Part shown: piece after piece, positions 34,453-44,567 of the stretch
Layout: each line of letters opens with the position of its first letter
Numbering within the stretch: position 1 is the stretch's first letter
Assembly: GCF_015207825.1 (NCBI RefSeq)
Contig: NZ_JADEWC010000024.1
Span: 1-55,424 of the forward strand
Length of the DNA stretch: 55,424 bases
Source of the DNA: Cyanobacterium stanieri LEGE 03274
Lineage (GTDB): Bacteria; Cyanobacteriota; Cyanobacteriia; Cyanobacteriales; Cyanobacteriaceae
Reading direction: 5' to 3'
Made by a program: the position numbers and the translations under genes
The notes under the pieces: generated by a model
Seen by the model: the letters and a program-made list of their open reading frames with translations, nothing else
Databases searched by the model: none
What the model was told of the DNA's origin: nothing

Positions 34453-35796
34453 ATGCCCAACTTTTCTAGCTTGGTGGCAGGAGGCGTGTTTATTGCCGTA
34501 ATTGCTCTAATTATGTCCGAAAAAATACACCTAACGGTGGCGGCTTTACTAGGCTCATTGGTGCTTATATTTGCCCATATTATGACTTTAGGCCAGGCAG
34601 TGGAATATATCAGTCAAAGTCACGTTACACTAGGTTTATTTTTTGGGGTAATGGTATTAGTAAGAGCTTTTGAACCTACTAATATTTTTGCTTATTTAGC
34701 GACCAAAATTGTCCTTTGGTCAAAGGGTAGAGGCAGTTATTTATTATTAGGTATTATTGGCATTACTGCCCCTATTTGTGCTGTATTACCCAATGCAACA
34801 ACTGTAACTCTTCTTGCTCCTTTAATTCCTCCTTTGGCGGAGGAAATTGGGATTAATTTTGTGCCGTTAATCATTTTGATGGTGATTGTGTCTAATAGTG
34901 CTGGACTATTAACATTAGTGGGAGATCCTGCTACTTTTATTGTGGGGGATTCTATTAATATGAGTTTTTTTGACTATTTAACGTCCCTGAGTTGGGGGGG
35001 AGTTTTGGCGGTGGCTACGGTGGTGGTAATGACTCCTTTTTTGTTTAAGGACATTTGGCGTACTCGTTTTACTAATTTTGAACAGTTACCCATTCCCAAA
35101 ATTAATCATCCCCGTGTGTTGTCGTTGGGGGCTTTGATTATGCTGTTTGTTCTGCTATTCTTTGTTTTTGGTGATTTATTACCTATACCTCTTTCTCCTG
35201 CGGCAGTTGCCTTGATGGGGGCAGCCCTTGCTTTATTGCTCGCCCATCAGAGTAAAATCGACACGGTACAAAATATTTTAAAGGATGTGGATTGGAGTAC
35301 CTTAATCTTTTTTATGTCTGTCTTTGTGTTGATAGGAGGACTAGAAAAAACAGGGATTATTAGTCAGATTTCTCTAGTTTTTGCCTTTTTATTAGGTCAA
35401 AATATTTTTGTGGCTTCTATGGTTTTAATTTTTGTAGTAGGTGCATTATCAGCGGTAATACCTAATATTCCCTTGGTGGTAGCAATGATTCCCTTACTAA
35501 AAGAATACTTATTCAATACGGGATTAATAGGGGCGGAGGTTTTGCAAACAAACTTTAGCGGTAATTATCCTGCAGTAGTGTTGCCTTTATTTTTTGCCAT
35601 GATGTTTGGGGCTACTTTGGGGGGAAATGCGACTCTCGTGGGGGCTTCTGCTAATATTGTAGGGGCTGGGGTTGCTGAGTTGCACGGCAAAACTATTTCC
35701 TATGGTGTTTTTCTGCGTTATGGTTTACCGATTACCATTGCCCAGTTAACCGTTTCAGCTATCTATATCAGTATTTATTATCTGTTGAATGGTTAA
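34453..35796 (+). CDS. ArsB/NhaD-family ion transporter (SLC13-like permease)
   Basis: The 447-residue protein is hydrophobic throughout, with about eleven membrane helices in two inverted repeats. Family sequences include ICAVLPNATTVTLLAPLIPPLAEE, split here as AVLPNATTV and LAPLIPPLAEE, and FGATLGGNATLVGASANI in the second half. The family covers arsenite pumps, NhaD Na+/H+ antiporters and anion permeases. The upstream c-di-AMP riboswitch favours a cation or osmotic function, so NhaD-like Na+/H+ exchange is my preference over arsenite export, and no ars genes are nearby. Confidence 0.88.
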   Translation: MPNFSSLVAGGVFIAVIALIMSEKIHLTVAALLGSLVLIFAHIMTLGQAVEYISQSHVTLGLFFGVMVLVRAFEPTNIFAYLATKIVLWSKGRGSYLLLGIIGITAPICAVLPNATTVTLLAPLIPPLAEEIGINFVPLIILMVIVSNSAGLLTLVGDPATFIVGDSINMSFFDYLTSLSWGGVLAVATVVVMTPFLFKDIWRTRFTNFEQLPIPKINHPRVLSLGALIMLFVLLFFVFGDLLPIPLSPAAVALMGAALALLLAHQSKIDTVQNILKDVDWSTLIFFMSVFVLIGGLEKTGIISQISLVFAFLLGQNIFVASMVLIFVVGALSAVIPNIPLVVAMIPLLKEYLFNTGLIGAEVLQTNFSGNYPAVVLPLFFAMMFGATLGGNATLVGASANIVGAGVAELHGKTISYGVFLRYGLPITIAQLTVSAIYISIYYLLNG

Positions 35797-35836
35797 GAAG
35801 ATGGGGAATAAGGGTGATAGGGAGTGATGATTACTA

Positions 35837-36349
35837 TTATTCAAAACCTTTATGGTTACTTTTTCCCCGATGATACAAAGCCAATTGATAGTATTTCATG
35901 GCGTGTTCAATTAATTCTTTTTGTTGAGTGGGGGTAACATCTTTTGCTTTTTTGGCAGGAATACCCACCATTAAAGAATGGGGTGGCACATCTTTGGTGA
36001 CAATACAACCCGCACCGATAATGCTACCTTCTCCCACGGTGACACCATCTAAAACCACCGCCCCAATACCAATTAAGCATCCTTTGCCAATGTGGGCCGC
36101 ATGGATTACCGCACGATGCCCCACGGTGACATAATCTTCTAAGATGGTAACTTTGCCAGGGTCTCCATGCAACACTGCTCCATCTTGAATATTAGTATAA
36201 TTACCGATAATGATTTTTTCCACATCCGCCCTTACTACGGCTGAATACCAAATACTGACTCCTTCTTTGAGGGTGACATCTCCCATAACAGAGGCGTTAT
36301 CAGCAATAAAAGCAACGTCAGGAAAGTTATTGTGATTTAAAATTTGCAT
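35837..36349 (-). CDS. Gamma-carbonic-anhydrase family protein
   Basis: The 170-residue left-handed beta-helix has the hexapeptide repeats and zinc ligands H61, H78 and H83 (VLHGD, TVGHRAVIH). It is the YrdA/PaaY type, not the N-terminal domain of CcmM. Carbonic anhydrase activity is shown for some members and absent in others. It follows the next minus-strand gene by 12 bp, so the two form an operon. Confidence 0.88.
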   Translation of the reverse strand: MQILNHNNFPDVAFIADNASVMGDVTLKEGVSIWYSAVVRADVEKIIIGNYTNIQDGAVLHGDPGKVTILEDYVTVGHRAVIHAAHIGKGCLIGIGAVVLDGVTVGEGSIIGAGCIVTKDVPPHSLMVGIPAKKAKDVTPTQQKELIEHAMKYYQLALYHRGKSNHKGFE

Positions 36350-36361
36350 AGTTTTTTATCA

Positions 36362-37291
36362 TTATAAAGATTTATCTAACTTGATCTCTAAATCTGTAAA
36401 TTCTTCAGGTGGTTTTCCTTCATTTCTGACCCTAATTAAGTAATAACCTTTATGATTGAGAGGTCTAGTTTTTTCTTGTACACTTTTAACGGTAAACCAT
36501 TGTGTGGGAAGGCTAGTGCGATCGTAAACCGTCACATAAATATCATATTTATCAAGGGTATGTTGATCAACCTCAATGGTGAGAATTTCTTCTTTATCTA
36601 AAGCATCATAATAAAACTTAGTATCGATCGCCCCTACGGGTAAAAATTCATACTTAACAAAAGATTCAGGTAAATATTTTCTTAAACTTAAAACCGTATA
36701 GATATAATAATGTATCGCTAAAAAGTACCAGTTTTTTTTCTCAATTATACTATGATAAAACTCATTACTATCATTAGGTATTTCCTTAGTAGAAGTAAAC
36801 TTTTTACCATCTACTTTAACTGCAGGTAAAGCTAATTTATCACCATAATTATAATATCTTAAACCAATGGTATATTTACCTCTTTTTAACTTAATAGATT
36901 GCCAATTCTCCCCTTGATAATCAACCTTTGATGCGATGGTATCCACCGTATTATAATTAGGAAAATCATAAAAAATAGCAAACCAAGATTGAGCCGAATT
37001 ATTAGCCGATGCTATATCCAAACTAAGCTCTTTTTCCACCGCAAAAGGGCCCAAAGTACCGATAATAGCATGGGTATTCCAACGGGGAGCTTTTGTCATT
37101 AACACCCCCATATTAATGATAGAAGAAACCAATTGATTATCAATCACCCGCCATTGATTAGCCTTTTTTTGATTAACCTTTAAATAAATACTATAAAGAT
37201 TACCAATCAAAAACTTATTAATTTTAGCAAAAAGAAAAGAAGAAATCGCCAGAGGAATTTCCACAATTAAACCAACATTTTTAGCGGACAT
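36362..37291 (-). CDS. Conserved hypothetical protein
   Basis: The 309-residue protein has a hydrophobic N-terminal stretch (about 5-35) that is likely a membrane anchor. A beta-rich body follows (about 70-160, then 215-305), with a YYIYTVLSLRKYLPE segment between. It may belong to a cyanobacterial DUF (possibly DUF6208), but I cannot confirm this. It is the upstream gene of the carbonic-anhydrase-like pair; whether they share a function is unknown. Confidence 0.7.
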   Translation of the reverse strand: MSAKNVGLIVEIPLAISSFLFAKINKFLIGNLYSIYLKVNQKKANQWRVIDNQLVSSIINMGVLMTKAPRWNTHAIIGTLGPFAVEKELSLDIASANNSAQSWFAIFYDFPNYNTVDTIASKVDYQGENWQSIKLKRGKYTIGLRYYNYGDKLALPAVKVDGKKFTSTKEIPNDSNEFYHSIIEKKNWYFLAIHYYIYTVLSLRKYLPESFVKYEFLPVGAIDTKFYYDALDKEEILTIEVDQHTLDKYDIYVTVYDRTSLPTQWFTVKSVQEKTRPLNHKGYYLIRVRNEGKPPEEFTDLEIKLDKSL

Positions 37292-37340
37292 ATATTCGAG
37301 ATTTCAGGTTACAGGTGGCAGGTTGCAGATTAAAGTTTGT

Positions 37341-37380
37341 TCATTATCAATTGTCCATTGTCCATTGTCCATTGTCAATT
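37341..37380. repeat. Heptamer STRR, unit CCATTGT
   Basis: About four tandem copies of CCATTGT/CAATTGT lie in the divergent spacer upstream of icd. Cyanobacterial STRR type. Confidence 0.7.
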
Positions 37381-37475
37381 ATTCCCCATCAGAAAATTTT
37401 AGAATGAATCAGTCCTACTGATATATTATGATGTTGTAGTTGTGCAGTTTGTAACTTTTGAGAAGGCAACCGAAT

Positions 37476-38903
37476 ATGTTTGAAAAATTGACCCCCCCCC
37501 AAGAAGGTACTAAAATTAAATTTGAAAATGGTAAACCCATTGTTCCTGATGATCCCATTATTCCTTTTATCCGTGGTGATGGTACAGGGGTAGATATTTG
37601 GCCAGCCTCAGAAAAAGTTATTGATGCCGCGGTGGCTAAAGCCTATGGCGGTAAACGTAAAATCAACTGGTTTAAAATTTATGCTGGAGATGAAGCCTGT
37701 GAGAAATACGGCACTTTTCAGTATTTACCCGAAGACACTTTAAGCGCCATTCGGGAGTATGGTATCGCCATCAAAGGGCCTTTGACAACCCCCGTAGGAG
37801 GCGGTATTCGCTCTTTAAACGTTGCTCTACGACAGATTTTTGATTTATACGCTTGTGTACGTCCTTGTCGCTATTATCAGGGTACTCCCTCCCCCCACAA
37901 AAGCCCTGAAAAGTTGGATGTGATTGTATATCGGGAAAACACTGAGGATATTTACTTAGGTATCGAGTGGAAAGAAGGTTCAGAAATTGGTCAAAAATTA
38001 ATTACCATCCTTAATGATGATTTAATTCCCTCTACCCCTGAACATAAAAACAAAAAAATTCCCCTCGATGCAGGGATTGGTATTAAACCCATTAGTAAAA
38101 CTGGTTCTCAACGTTTGGTGCGTCGTGCCATCCAAAATGCGCTCCGTTTACCCAAGCATAAACAAATGGTTACCTTGGTGCATAAGGGTAATATCATGAA
38201 ATACACGGAAGGGGCTTTCCGTGATTGGGGTTATGAATTGGCCGTGACGGAATTTCGTGATGTGTGTGTAACGGAAAGGGAATCTTGGATTTTGGGCAAT
38301 AAGGAAGCTAATCCTGATATTTCCACCGAGGATAATGCCCGTAAAATTGATCCTGGTTATGATGGTTTAACCCCTGAGAAAAAAGAGGCTATTTGTGCAG
38401 AGGTTGAAGGCGTTTTGGCTTCTATCTGGGATACCCATGGTAATGGAAAATGGCAGGATAAGGTAATGGTTAATGATCGCATCGCTGACAGTATTTTCCA
38501 ACAAATTCAAACCCGCCCTGACGAGTATTCTATCTTAGCTACCATGAATCTCAACGGAGATTATCTTTCCGATGCGGCCGCAGCCATTGTCGGTGGTTTA
38601 GGTATGGGGCCAGGCGCCAATATTGGGGATAATTGTGCTATTTTTGAGGCTACCCATGGTACAGCGCCTAAACACGCTGGTTTGGATAGAATTAACCCTG
38701 GTTCGGTGATTCTTTCTGGGGTGATGATGCTGGAGTTTATGGGATGGCAGGAAGCCGCTGATTTGATTCGTGATGGCATTAGCCGTGCGATCGCCTCCAG
38801 GCAAGTAACCTATGATTTAGCAAGGATGATGACTCCCCCCGTCGAACCTCCTTTAAAATGTTCTGAATTTGCCGATGCCATTATCAGTAACTTTGAGAGT
38901 TAA
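37476..38903 (+). CDS. icd: NADP-dependent isocitrate dehydrogenase
   Basis: Icd makes 2-oxoglutarate, the carbon skeleton for nitrogen assimilation in cyanobacteria. I use ATG 37476 (475 aa, the Synechocystis length) with AGAAGG at 37461-37466. A TTG at 37458 gives a longer form. Signatures: [22 protein letters not shown] with the active-site Ser, [12 protein letters not shown], and [19 protein letters not shown] looked for an NtcA box (GTA-N8-TAC) in the 180-bp spacer and did not find a good one. Confidence 0.96.
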   Translation: MFEKLTPPQEGTKIKFENGKPIVPDDPIIPFIRGDGTGVDIWPASEKVIDAAVAKAYGGKRKINWFKIYAGDEACEKYGTFQYLPEDTLSAIREYGIAIKGPLTTPVGGGIRSLNVALRQIFDLYACVRPCRYYQGTPSPHKSPEKLDVIVYRENTEDIYLGIEWKEGSEIGQKLITILNDDLIPSTPEHKNKKIPLDAGIGIKPISKTGSQRLVRRAIQNALRLPKHKQMVTLVHKGNIMKYTEGAFRDWGYELAVTEFRDVCVTERESWILGNKEANPDISTEDNARKIDPGYDGLTPEKKEAICAEVEGVLASIWDTHGNGKWQDKVMVNDRIADSIFQQIQTRPDEYSILATMNLNGDYLSDAAAAIVGGLGMGPGANIGDNCAIFEATHGTAPKHAGLDRINPGSVILSGVMMLEFMGWQEAADLIRDGISRAIASRQVTYDLARMMTPPVEPPLKCSEFADAIISNFES

Positions 38904-38964
38904 TTAACCTGTAGGGGTTGAACAACCTTCAACCCTTTTATAACTCAAGGCTGATGAGTAACAA

Positions 38965-39008
38965 TCTATTGCCCATTGCTTATTACCCATTGCCCATTGC
39001 CTATTCCC
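38965..39008. repeat. Heptamer STRR, unit CCCATTG
   Basis: About five near-tandem CCCATTG/CTATTG units lie between icd and mrp. Confidence 0.65.
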
Positions 39009-39078
39009 AAGAATGGTATATTTACTTATAGGGGAATGATTTAACATTTCAGAACTATAAAAAAATATTTATTAAACC

Positions 39079-40140
39079 ATGGTTGATACCCAATCTGTTT
39101 TAGAAGTTTTAAAACCAGTTCAAGATCCTGAACTACAAAAAAGTTTAGTAGAATTGAACATGATTCGTAACGTAAAAGTAGAGGGGGGGGAAGTAAGTTT
39201 CACCCTCGTATTAACTACCCCCTCTTGCCCTTTGAGGGAATTTATCGTAGAAGATTGTGAAAAAGCCGTCAAAACCTTATCAGGGGTGGAAAAAGTATCG
39301 GTAGAAGTAACCGCCGAAACCCCTGCCCAAAAGTCTTTACCCGATCGCACCTCAGTGGATAAAGTAAAAAATATCATTGCCATTTCTAGCGGTAAAGGGG
39401 GAGTAGGAAAAAGTACCGTGGCAGTCAACGTGGCGATCGCCCTTGCCCAAGCAGGATCAAAAGTAGGACTCCTAGACGCCGATATATATGGGCCCAACGC
39501 CCCCACCATGCTTGGTTTATTAGATGCCCCCATCAACGTCACCAAATCCCCCACAGGGGACATTTTAGAACCCCTCTTTAACCATGGCATTAAGATGGTT
39601 TCCATGGGCTTTTTAATCGATCCTGATCAACCTGTGATGTGGCGTGGCCCTATGTTAAACGGTATTATCCGTCAATTCCTTTATCAAGTCAACTGGGGTG
39701 AATTGGATTATTTAATTGTCGATATGCCCCCCGGCACAGGGGATGCCCAACTAACCCTCGCCCAAGCCGTGCCCCTAGCAGGGGCTGTCATCGTCACCAC
39801 CCCCCAAACCGTATCCCTCCAAGATGCCCGTCGTGGTTTAAAAATGTTTGAGCAATTAGGCACTAATATTTTGGGTATCGTTGAGAATATGAGTTATTTT
39901 ATCCCACCAGATATGGGCGATCGCACTTACGATATTTTTGGCTCTGGGGGAGGAGAAAAAGCATCCACAGAATTACAAGTACCCTTACTCGGTTGTATTC
40001 CCATCGAAATGTCCGTCAGGGAAGGAGGAGACAATGGCATTCCCATCACCGTTGCCCATCCTAACTCAGAATCTGCCAAAGCATTGGTAAAAATTTCCCA
40101 ACAAATAGCCGCAAAAGTATCCGTAATGGCTCTAGCATAA
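39079..40140 (+). CDS. mrp: Mrp/ApbC-type Fe-S cluster carrier ATPase
   Basis: The 353-residue P-loop ATPase has an N-terminal MIP18/DUF59 domain (about 1-95). The deviant Walker A motif is SGKGGVGKST (104-113), followed by DADIYGPN and DMPPGTGDAQ. Family members carry Fe-S clusters to apoproteins. The C-terminal CxxC that bridges the cluster in E. coli ApbC is not seen; the site reads YFIPPDMGDRTYDIFGSG, as I recall for other cyanobacterial Mrp proteins. The stop is followed directly by a repeat-family hairpin. Confidence 0.94.
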   Translation: MVDTQSVLEVLKPVQDPELQKSLVELNMIRNVKVEGGEVSFTLVLTTPSCPLREFIVEDCEKAVKTLSGVEKVSVEVTAETPAQKSLPDRTSVDKVKNIIAISSGKGGVGKSTVAVNVAIALAQAGSKVGLLDADIYGPNAPTMLGLLDAPINVTKSPTGDILEPLFNHGIKMVSMGFLIDPDQPVMWRGPMLNGIIRQFLYQVNWGELDYLIVDMPPGTGDAQLTLAQAVPLAGAVIVTTPQTVSLQDARRGLKMFEQLGTNILGIVENMSYFIPPDMGDRTYDIFGSGGGEKASTELQVPLLGCIPIEMSVREGGDNGIPITVAHPNSESAKALVKISQQIAAKVSVMALA

Positions 40141-40141
40141 A

Positions 40142-40230
40142 CCTTAGTTTAATTCATTGAACGATGATAAACTGTTAGCCTTGTAATTCATTGCAAGGCT
40201 CATAATGATATAATCAGATTTGATATTAGG
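40142..40230 (+). repeat. MITE-like repeat, copy D (immediately 3' of mrp)
   Basis: This copy begins two bases after the mrp stop. It matches copy A closely, including TTGTAATTCATTGCAA and the stem GCCTTG (40178-40183) / CAAGGC (40194-40199). Its right end AATCAGATTTGATAT is a worn version of GGATTTGGTAT. Confidence 0.75.
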
Positions 40231-40667
40231 TGATAAGTCATTAATTAAACCTGAGTTCGGGATAACATTTTTTAGTTAAGGCAGGGAATAGGGAACGGGG
40301 AACAGGCAACAGATAATAATTGTTTATTATCAATTGTTATATGAAATATAAAAAAGATTGCTATAAATATAACTCGGCTGGGATGTCATTTTAGAGGTTT
40401 TATTTGTCGTAAACATTTAAGTATTTCATATTACAGGGTGGGTTAGGGTAAACCTTATAAATTGGATTTGGTATCACACTGTAATTAAGCAACATCACAT
40501 CTATAACCTACAACCCAAAACTTGTGCTACTGATAACCTGTTATCCCGAATTCACGTTAATTAAGCAATGCCAAATAAATCATCAAGCCCGAATAAACAT
40601 CAATCACCCCCCAGAATAAGATATTAAAATGATCAATAAATAATCCATAACTCATAATTCACAATTG
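40231..40667. other. Gene-free spacer with repeat remnants
   Basis: It holds GGCAGGGAATAGGGAACGGGGAACAGG (two parts of an STRR-like tract near 40275-40300) and a GGATTTGGTATCA repeat end near 40468-40480. I see no gene or structured RNA. Confidence 0.5.
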
Positions 40668-42116
40668 ATGCTCATAACTGATGATACCCTGCTTCAATAC
40701 AAGAGGTGTAACCGTAAGGCTTTTCTTAATTTTCATTTTAAAAATGAAAAACCACAGGAAAGGGATTTTGTAAATAAACTAAAGCAGGAAAGAATTCTTC
40801 ACACTCAAGAGGTTATAAAGCATTATAATTGGCAGGTTGAACACCCCATCTTTTCCCCCACTAATAATTCTTACGTTGATTCAACCCTAGATTTGATGAG
40901 ACAAGGGGTTGACTGTATTTACAATGGAGAATTAACCTATCATATCAAGGGAAAATATGACAATCTTATTTTTCAAACCAATCCAACATTATTAATAAAA
41001 CAAAATATTCCCTCTGGGTTAGGAAATTGGAGTTATCTCACTGTTAATACTCATCTAGGTAAAAATCATAAACCAGAATATAAATTAGTAGCAGCTTTTC
41101 AGGGGTGGATATTGGGCAATAATCAAGGCTTCATGCCTACCCATGCTGATTTTATAGTCAGAAGTTTTAAAAAATATAGCATTAACTTGGCGATTTGGTG
41201 GCCAAAGGTGGAGGCGGTGATTAACGATTGTCAAAGGTTATTTCAAGATAAAAACCCACCAGAAGTATTTATTTCCCGTCAAAAATGTGGTTTATGTGAA
41301 TGGTACAATGACTGTCATGAGGTGGCGGTTAAACAAAATCATCTTTCTTTAATACCCGGTATTACTCCTCGTAAATATGAGATGTTGAAACAAAAAGGGG
41401 TAGAAAATTTTGAGCAAGTGATTAATTTGTCTTTGCCTCAATTAAGTCAGATATTTGAGCAGGATGGGGGAGAAATTCTTTTTAAGCAAATTCAATCTTT
41501 AAGATTTAATGCTCCTATTTTAAAAAGAGATAAGGTAAATGTTATTCCTAGTAGTAATATTGAACTTTATTTTGACATAGAAGCTGAACCAGATCGTAAA
41601 ATTGATTATTTATTAGGGGTTGTATTGGTTGATTATAATCAAAAAATAGAAAAATATTATCATTTTTTAGCAGAAGATTTACAGCAAGAAAAAGAAATTT
41701 GGCTAGACTTTCTTGAGTTTATTAATGGTTATCCTAATAGTTTTATTTATCATTTTTCGGGTTATGAGGTGGAAACTATTAAAAGGTTAGCGAGTATTTA
41801 TCAGACTCCTAAAAATATGGTTCAACCCTTATTAAAAAGATTAGTTGATGTCCACAAATTTGTTACTCAAAATTATCTTTTACCCATGGAAAGTTACTCT
41901 TTAAAGTCTTTGGGTAAATGGTTGAATTTTCAATGGCGTATTCCTCCTAATTATGAAAATCATAGTTTGGGAGGTGATCAATGTGTTGTCTGGTATGATC
42001 AGTGGTTAAGTACGGGCGATCGCACTTATTTGGATTATATATTAATGTATAATGAAGATGATTGTCGAGCAACTTTTGCCGTAAAAAAATGGTTAGTAAA
42101 AGAACAATTAAAATAA
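40668..42116 (+). CDS. TM0106-family RecB/Cas4-like plus RNase H-like protein
   Basis: The 482-residue protein has a Cas4/AddB-like N-terminal half with four cysteines placed for a 4Fe-4S cluster: C14, C207, C210 and C216. A helix-hairpin-helix stretch follows (IPGITPRKYEMLKQKGVENF, about 228-250). The C-terminal half is an RNase H-like exonuclease fold with DIEAE near 304 and NEDDC near 465. The nuclease motif expected before the second cysteine cluster reads VNTHLG rather than DxK, so PD-(D/E)XK activity is doubtful. ATG 40668 is used; a TTG lies one codon earlier. It has no defence neighbours. DNA repair or processing is a guess. Confidence 0.85.
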   Translation: MLITDDTLLQYKRCNRKAFLNFHFKNEKPQERDFVNKLKQERILHTQEVIKHYNWQVEHPIFSPTNNSYVDSTLDLMRQGVDCIYNGELTYHIKGKYDNLIFQTNPTLLIKQNIPSGLGNWSYLTVNTHLGKNHKPEYKLVAAFQGWILGNNQGFMPTHADFIVRSFKKYSINLAIWWPKVEAVINDCQRLFQDKNPPEVFISRQKCGLCEWYNDCHEVAVKQNHLSLIPGITPRKYEMLKQKGVENFEQVINLSLPQLSQIFEQDGGEILFKQIQSLRFNAPILKRDKVNVIPSSNIELYFDIEAEPDRKIDYLLGVVLVDYNQKIEKYYHFLAEDLQQEKEIWLDFLEFINGYPNSFIYHFSGYEVETIKRLASIYQTPKNMVQPLLKRLVDVHKFVTQNYLLPMESYSLKSLGKWLNFQWRIPPNYENHSLGGDQCVVWYDQWLSTGDRTYLDYILMYNEDDCRATFAVKKWLVKEQLK

Positions 42117-42127
42117 TTTATTAACCA

Positions 42128-43132
42128 TTAAGAATTATCCCGTTTATTTTTAAAAAAATCAGGTAAATCAATAATAATTTTTTGGTCTTTATGGTTTTGT
42201 TTGGGTGGTTTTATTCCTAAGGATAAATCCATATTCTTTTTTATAATTTTATCTTCCAATGATTGTGATACTTCATTAGTGTTATTATCCTTTACCTTGT
42301 CGGGTTGCATCTCAGATATATCTACATTATTAGAGACTATTCTATCTTCCTTAATTTGCGTATTATCTTCTTGTGTCACCTCTTGCTTCTCCATCTCGAG
42401 ATTATCCACTTCCTGTGAGGATGTTTCAATATTATTGATGACTGGCTCTTGAGTAGTGTTATCCTTTACTTGGGGTGAATCTTCCATGGGTTTTTTATTA
42501 TCATCCACCAAAGGAATATTAACAAAATTAGGTACAGGGGCGATGGTAAAATTAGATAACGGACTTATACTAGAATCATCTTTCGACTTGCTAATCTCTG
42601 ACCAAGATTTGATAGTATCTTTTTCCGTACTAACCATTTTAGGTTTATCCGTAGAAGAGTGTAAATACTTATCCAAAGCCGCCTTATATTCTAAAGTAGT
42701 CCGTTGTTGTCGTTGTAATCGAACATTTAACTCTTGATTTTCCCTCTCCCTATCCCTAATCCGATATTGTAATTGGTTATAACTTTCTTGTAACAAAGAG
42801 CATTCCCTCTCAATGCGCCCCCGCTGAGTTTGAGAATCCTTTAAATCTTGACTTAACTTTTCAATGAGTAGCTGTTGATGGTTAATTTGTTGGGTAGCAT
42901 CATCGACCTTGATATATAATTGGTTGAGGGTTACTCCATGGTTATCTAACTGTCTATTTTGTTCATTAATAATTTTATCCTTCCCCTCAACTTCCTTTTG
43001 ATAGCCTAATAAAGATTGCTCCAAATAAGTTACCTTTTCCTTTAACTTCTCATACTTAACTCTTACTTTACAGGCGATAGCATACCAATCCATATGGCGG
43101 AGTTTTTCAGGTAAATCTTGAGGACTATTCAT
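42128..43132 (-). CDS. Coiled-coil protein of unknown function
   Basis: The 334-residue protein has an N-terminal domain (DWYAIACKVRVKYEKLKEKV) and a long coiled coil to about residue 150 (heptads of LEQ/QLDNH/IERE). Beyond 165 it is acidic, low complexity and rich in Asn, Asp and Ser. The C-terminus PDFFKNKRDNS resembles a short docking peptide. It could be a cytoskeletal or division-linked scaffold, but I recognise no family. It converges on the nuclease-like gene by 12 bp. Confidence 0.7.
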   Translation of the reverse strand: MNSPQDLPEKLRHMDWYAIACKVRVKYEKLKEKVTYLEQSLLGYQKEVEGKDKIINEQNRQLDNHGVTLNQLYIKVDDATQQINHQQLLIEKLSQDLKDSQTQRGRIERECSLLQESYNQLQYRIRDRERENQELNVRLQRQQRTTLEYKAALDKYLHSSTDKPKMVSTEKDTIKSWSEISKSKDDSSISPLSNFTIAPVPNFVNIPLVDDNKKPMEDSPQVKDNTTQEPVINNIETSSQEVDNLEMEKQEVTQEDNTQIKEDRIVSNNVDISEMQPDKVKDNNTNEVSQSLEDKIIKKNMDLSLGIKPPKQNHKDQKIIIDLPDFFKNKRDNS

Positions 43133-43289
43133 AGTAACTAAATGTTTAATATATAGAGAAGCAAATTAAGAAAAATAAATGATTGTAAATTTTATTTTAC
43201 ACCCAGTGACCAGTAATCCATAAAACTTGACTGATCAAAGAAAAAATGATAAGGTTTACTAATCATAGCCATATTATAAGCAGGAAACA

Positions 43290-43487
43290 ATGAACTTAAA
43301 CTCAAATATTCCCCATCCTTCTGCCAAAGAAGATGTAAGCGATTATGTTGCCCATTTACAGCTACACATGAGCCTTCAATCTCGCAATCTTCTTCCTAGT
43401 ATGAATAAGATTAAGGATAATAACCATAATTTTGTCTATGAAAGTCAAGCAACCATTGAGAAGTTTACTTCCCGTGAGTTGGGTTAA
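43290..43487 (+). CDS. Small hypothetical protein
   Basis: A 65-residue soluble protein with a weak Shine-Dalgarno sequence (AGGA) seven bases before the ATG. It is followed 37 bp later by a strong terminator, which supports it as a real transcription unit. I recognise no domain. Confidence 0.65.
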   Translation: MNLNSNIPHPSAKEDVSDYVAHLQLHMSLQSRNLLPSMNKIKDNNHNFVYESQATIEKFTSRELG

Positions 43488-43524
43488 TTGCGCTTAAAAG
43501 CTATTTTTTCCATACAAAAAATTT

Positions 43525-43554
43525 AAAACCGTCTCCATGGGGGCGGTTTTTTTT
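43525..43554 (+). terminator. Intrinsic terminator of the 43290 gene
   Basis: A stem of AAAACCG (43525-43531) with CGGTTTT (43544-43550), widened by inner pairs, is followed by a T8-like run. This is the clearest rho-independent terminator in the window. Confidence 0.85.
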
Positions 43555-43594
43555 ATGGCTTATTTAGGGTTATAACTTGATTTTTTTATCTCAA

Positions 43595-44425
43595 CTATTG
43601 ATCAAAATTAAAAGGTAAAGGACGTTTCGCAATATATAACCAGAATAAACCAAAAAGACCAAGGGCGATCGCACTTACACTAATAATTTGTGCCACCCGC
43701 CAATCACCAACCATTAAACTATCGGTGCGAAAACCCTCAATCCATACCCTACCCAAACTATAAGTAATCAAATAAACAAAAACCAAAGTACCAGTTTTCA
43801 AATTATTCTTACGGCGTAAACCCCAGAAAAAAAGAGCCATTAACAACACAAAAACCATCAAATTCCACACCGACTCATATAAAAAAGTAGGGTGAAAATA
43901 TTCAAAAGTTAAAAACTCCATGGGGCGACGATGGGGAGGAATATATAACCCCCAAGGTAAATCCGTAGGCACACCAAAAGCCTCAGAATTAAAAAAATTA
44001 CCCCATCTACCGATAGCTTGACCTAAAATTAAAGAAGGCATCACCACATCCATCAACCCCCAAAAAGACTGTTTCTTTATCCTTGCAAATATAACCGTAG
44101 CCAGAGTGCCACCAATAATCGCCCCATGAATAGCAATACCCCCTTGCCAAATGGCAATCATATCCCCCGGGCGCCCCGCATATCTTTCCCACTCAAACAA
44201 AACATAATAAATTCTGGCACAAGGCAGCGCCCCTATTACCAACCATAATACTAAATCCCCGATCATCTCAGGGTCAATATTTTTTCTTTTTGCCAAATTT
44301 TGAGCAATGAATAAACCAATTATTACCGCCATGGCAATCAAAAAACCATACCAGCGCACCGCCACCGGCCCTAATTCAAATAAAATTGGTCCTGGTGATT
44401 GAAAACGAAAAGCAAGTAAACTCAT
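43595..44425 (-). CDS. lgt: Prolipoprotein diacylglyceryl transferase
   Basis: Lgt attaches diacylglycerol to the lipobox cysteine of prolipoproteins at the inner membrane. The 276-residue protein has about seven membrane segments. It has the signature [12 protein letters not shown] with its active-site His, and [17 protein letters not shown]. It is divergent from ccmO with 142 bp between them. Confidence 0.95.
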   Translation of the reverse strand: MSLLAFRFQSPGPILFELGPVAVRWYGFLIAMAVIIGLFIAQNLAKRKNIDPEMIGDLVLWLVIGALPCARIYYVLFEWERYAGRPGDMIAIWQGGIAIHGAIIGGTLATVIFARIKKQSFWGLMDVVMPSLILGQAIGRWGNFFNSEAFGVPTDLPWGLYIPPHRRPMEFLTFEYFHPTFLYESVWNLMVFVLLMALFFWGLRRKNNLKTGTLVFVYLITYSLGRVWIEGFRTDSLMVGDWRVAQIISVSAIALGLFGLFWLYIAKRPLPFNFDQ

Positions 44426-44567
44426 AAAAATTTTGTATTAGTATTATTTTTCTTTTCTATGGACTACAATCAAAGATTAAGTAGAATTAATGATATGATA
44501 AACTAAACAAGATTAATGCAAATCTTCACCTAGTTACAGAAATTTAACAGTTTCTCAAATATTTTAA

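Noticed and set aside
34453-35796. Arsenite efflux pump ArsB
   Set aside because: No arsR, arsC or arsH nearby, and the c-di-AMP riboswitch favours ion or osmotic transport.
37341-37380. Heptamer tracts considered as CRISPR-like arrays
   Set aside because: Units are seven bases, directly adjoining and without spacers, so they are simple tandem repeats.
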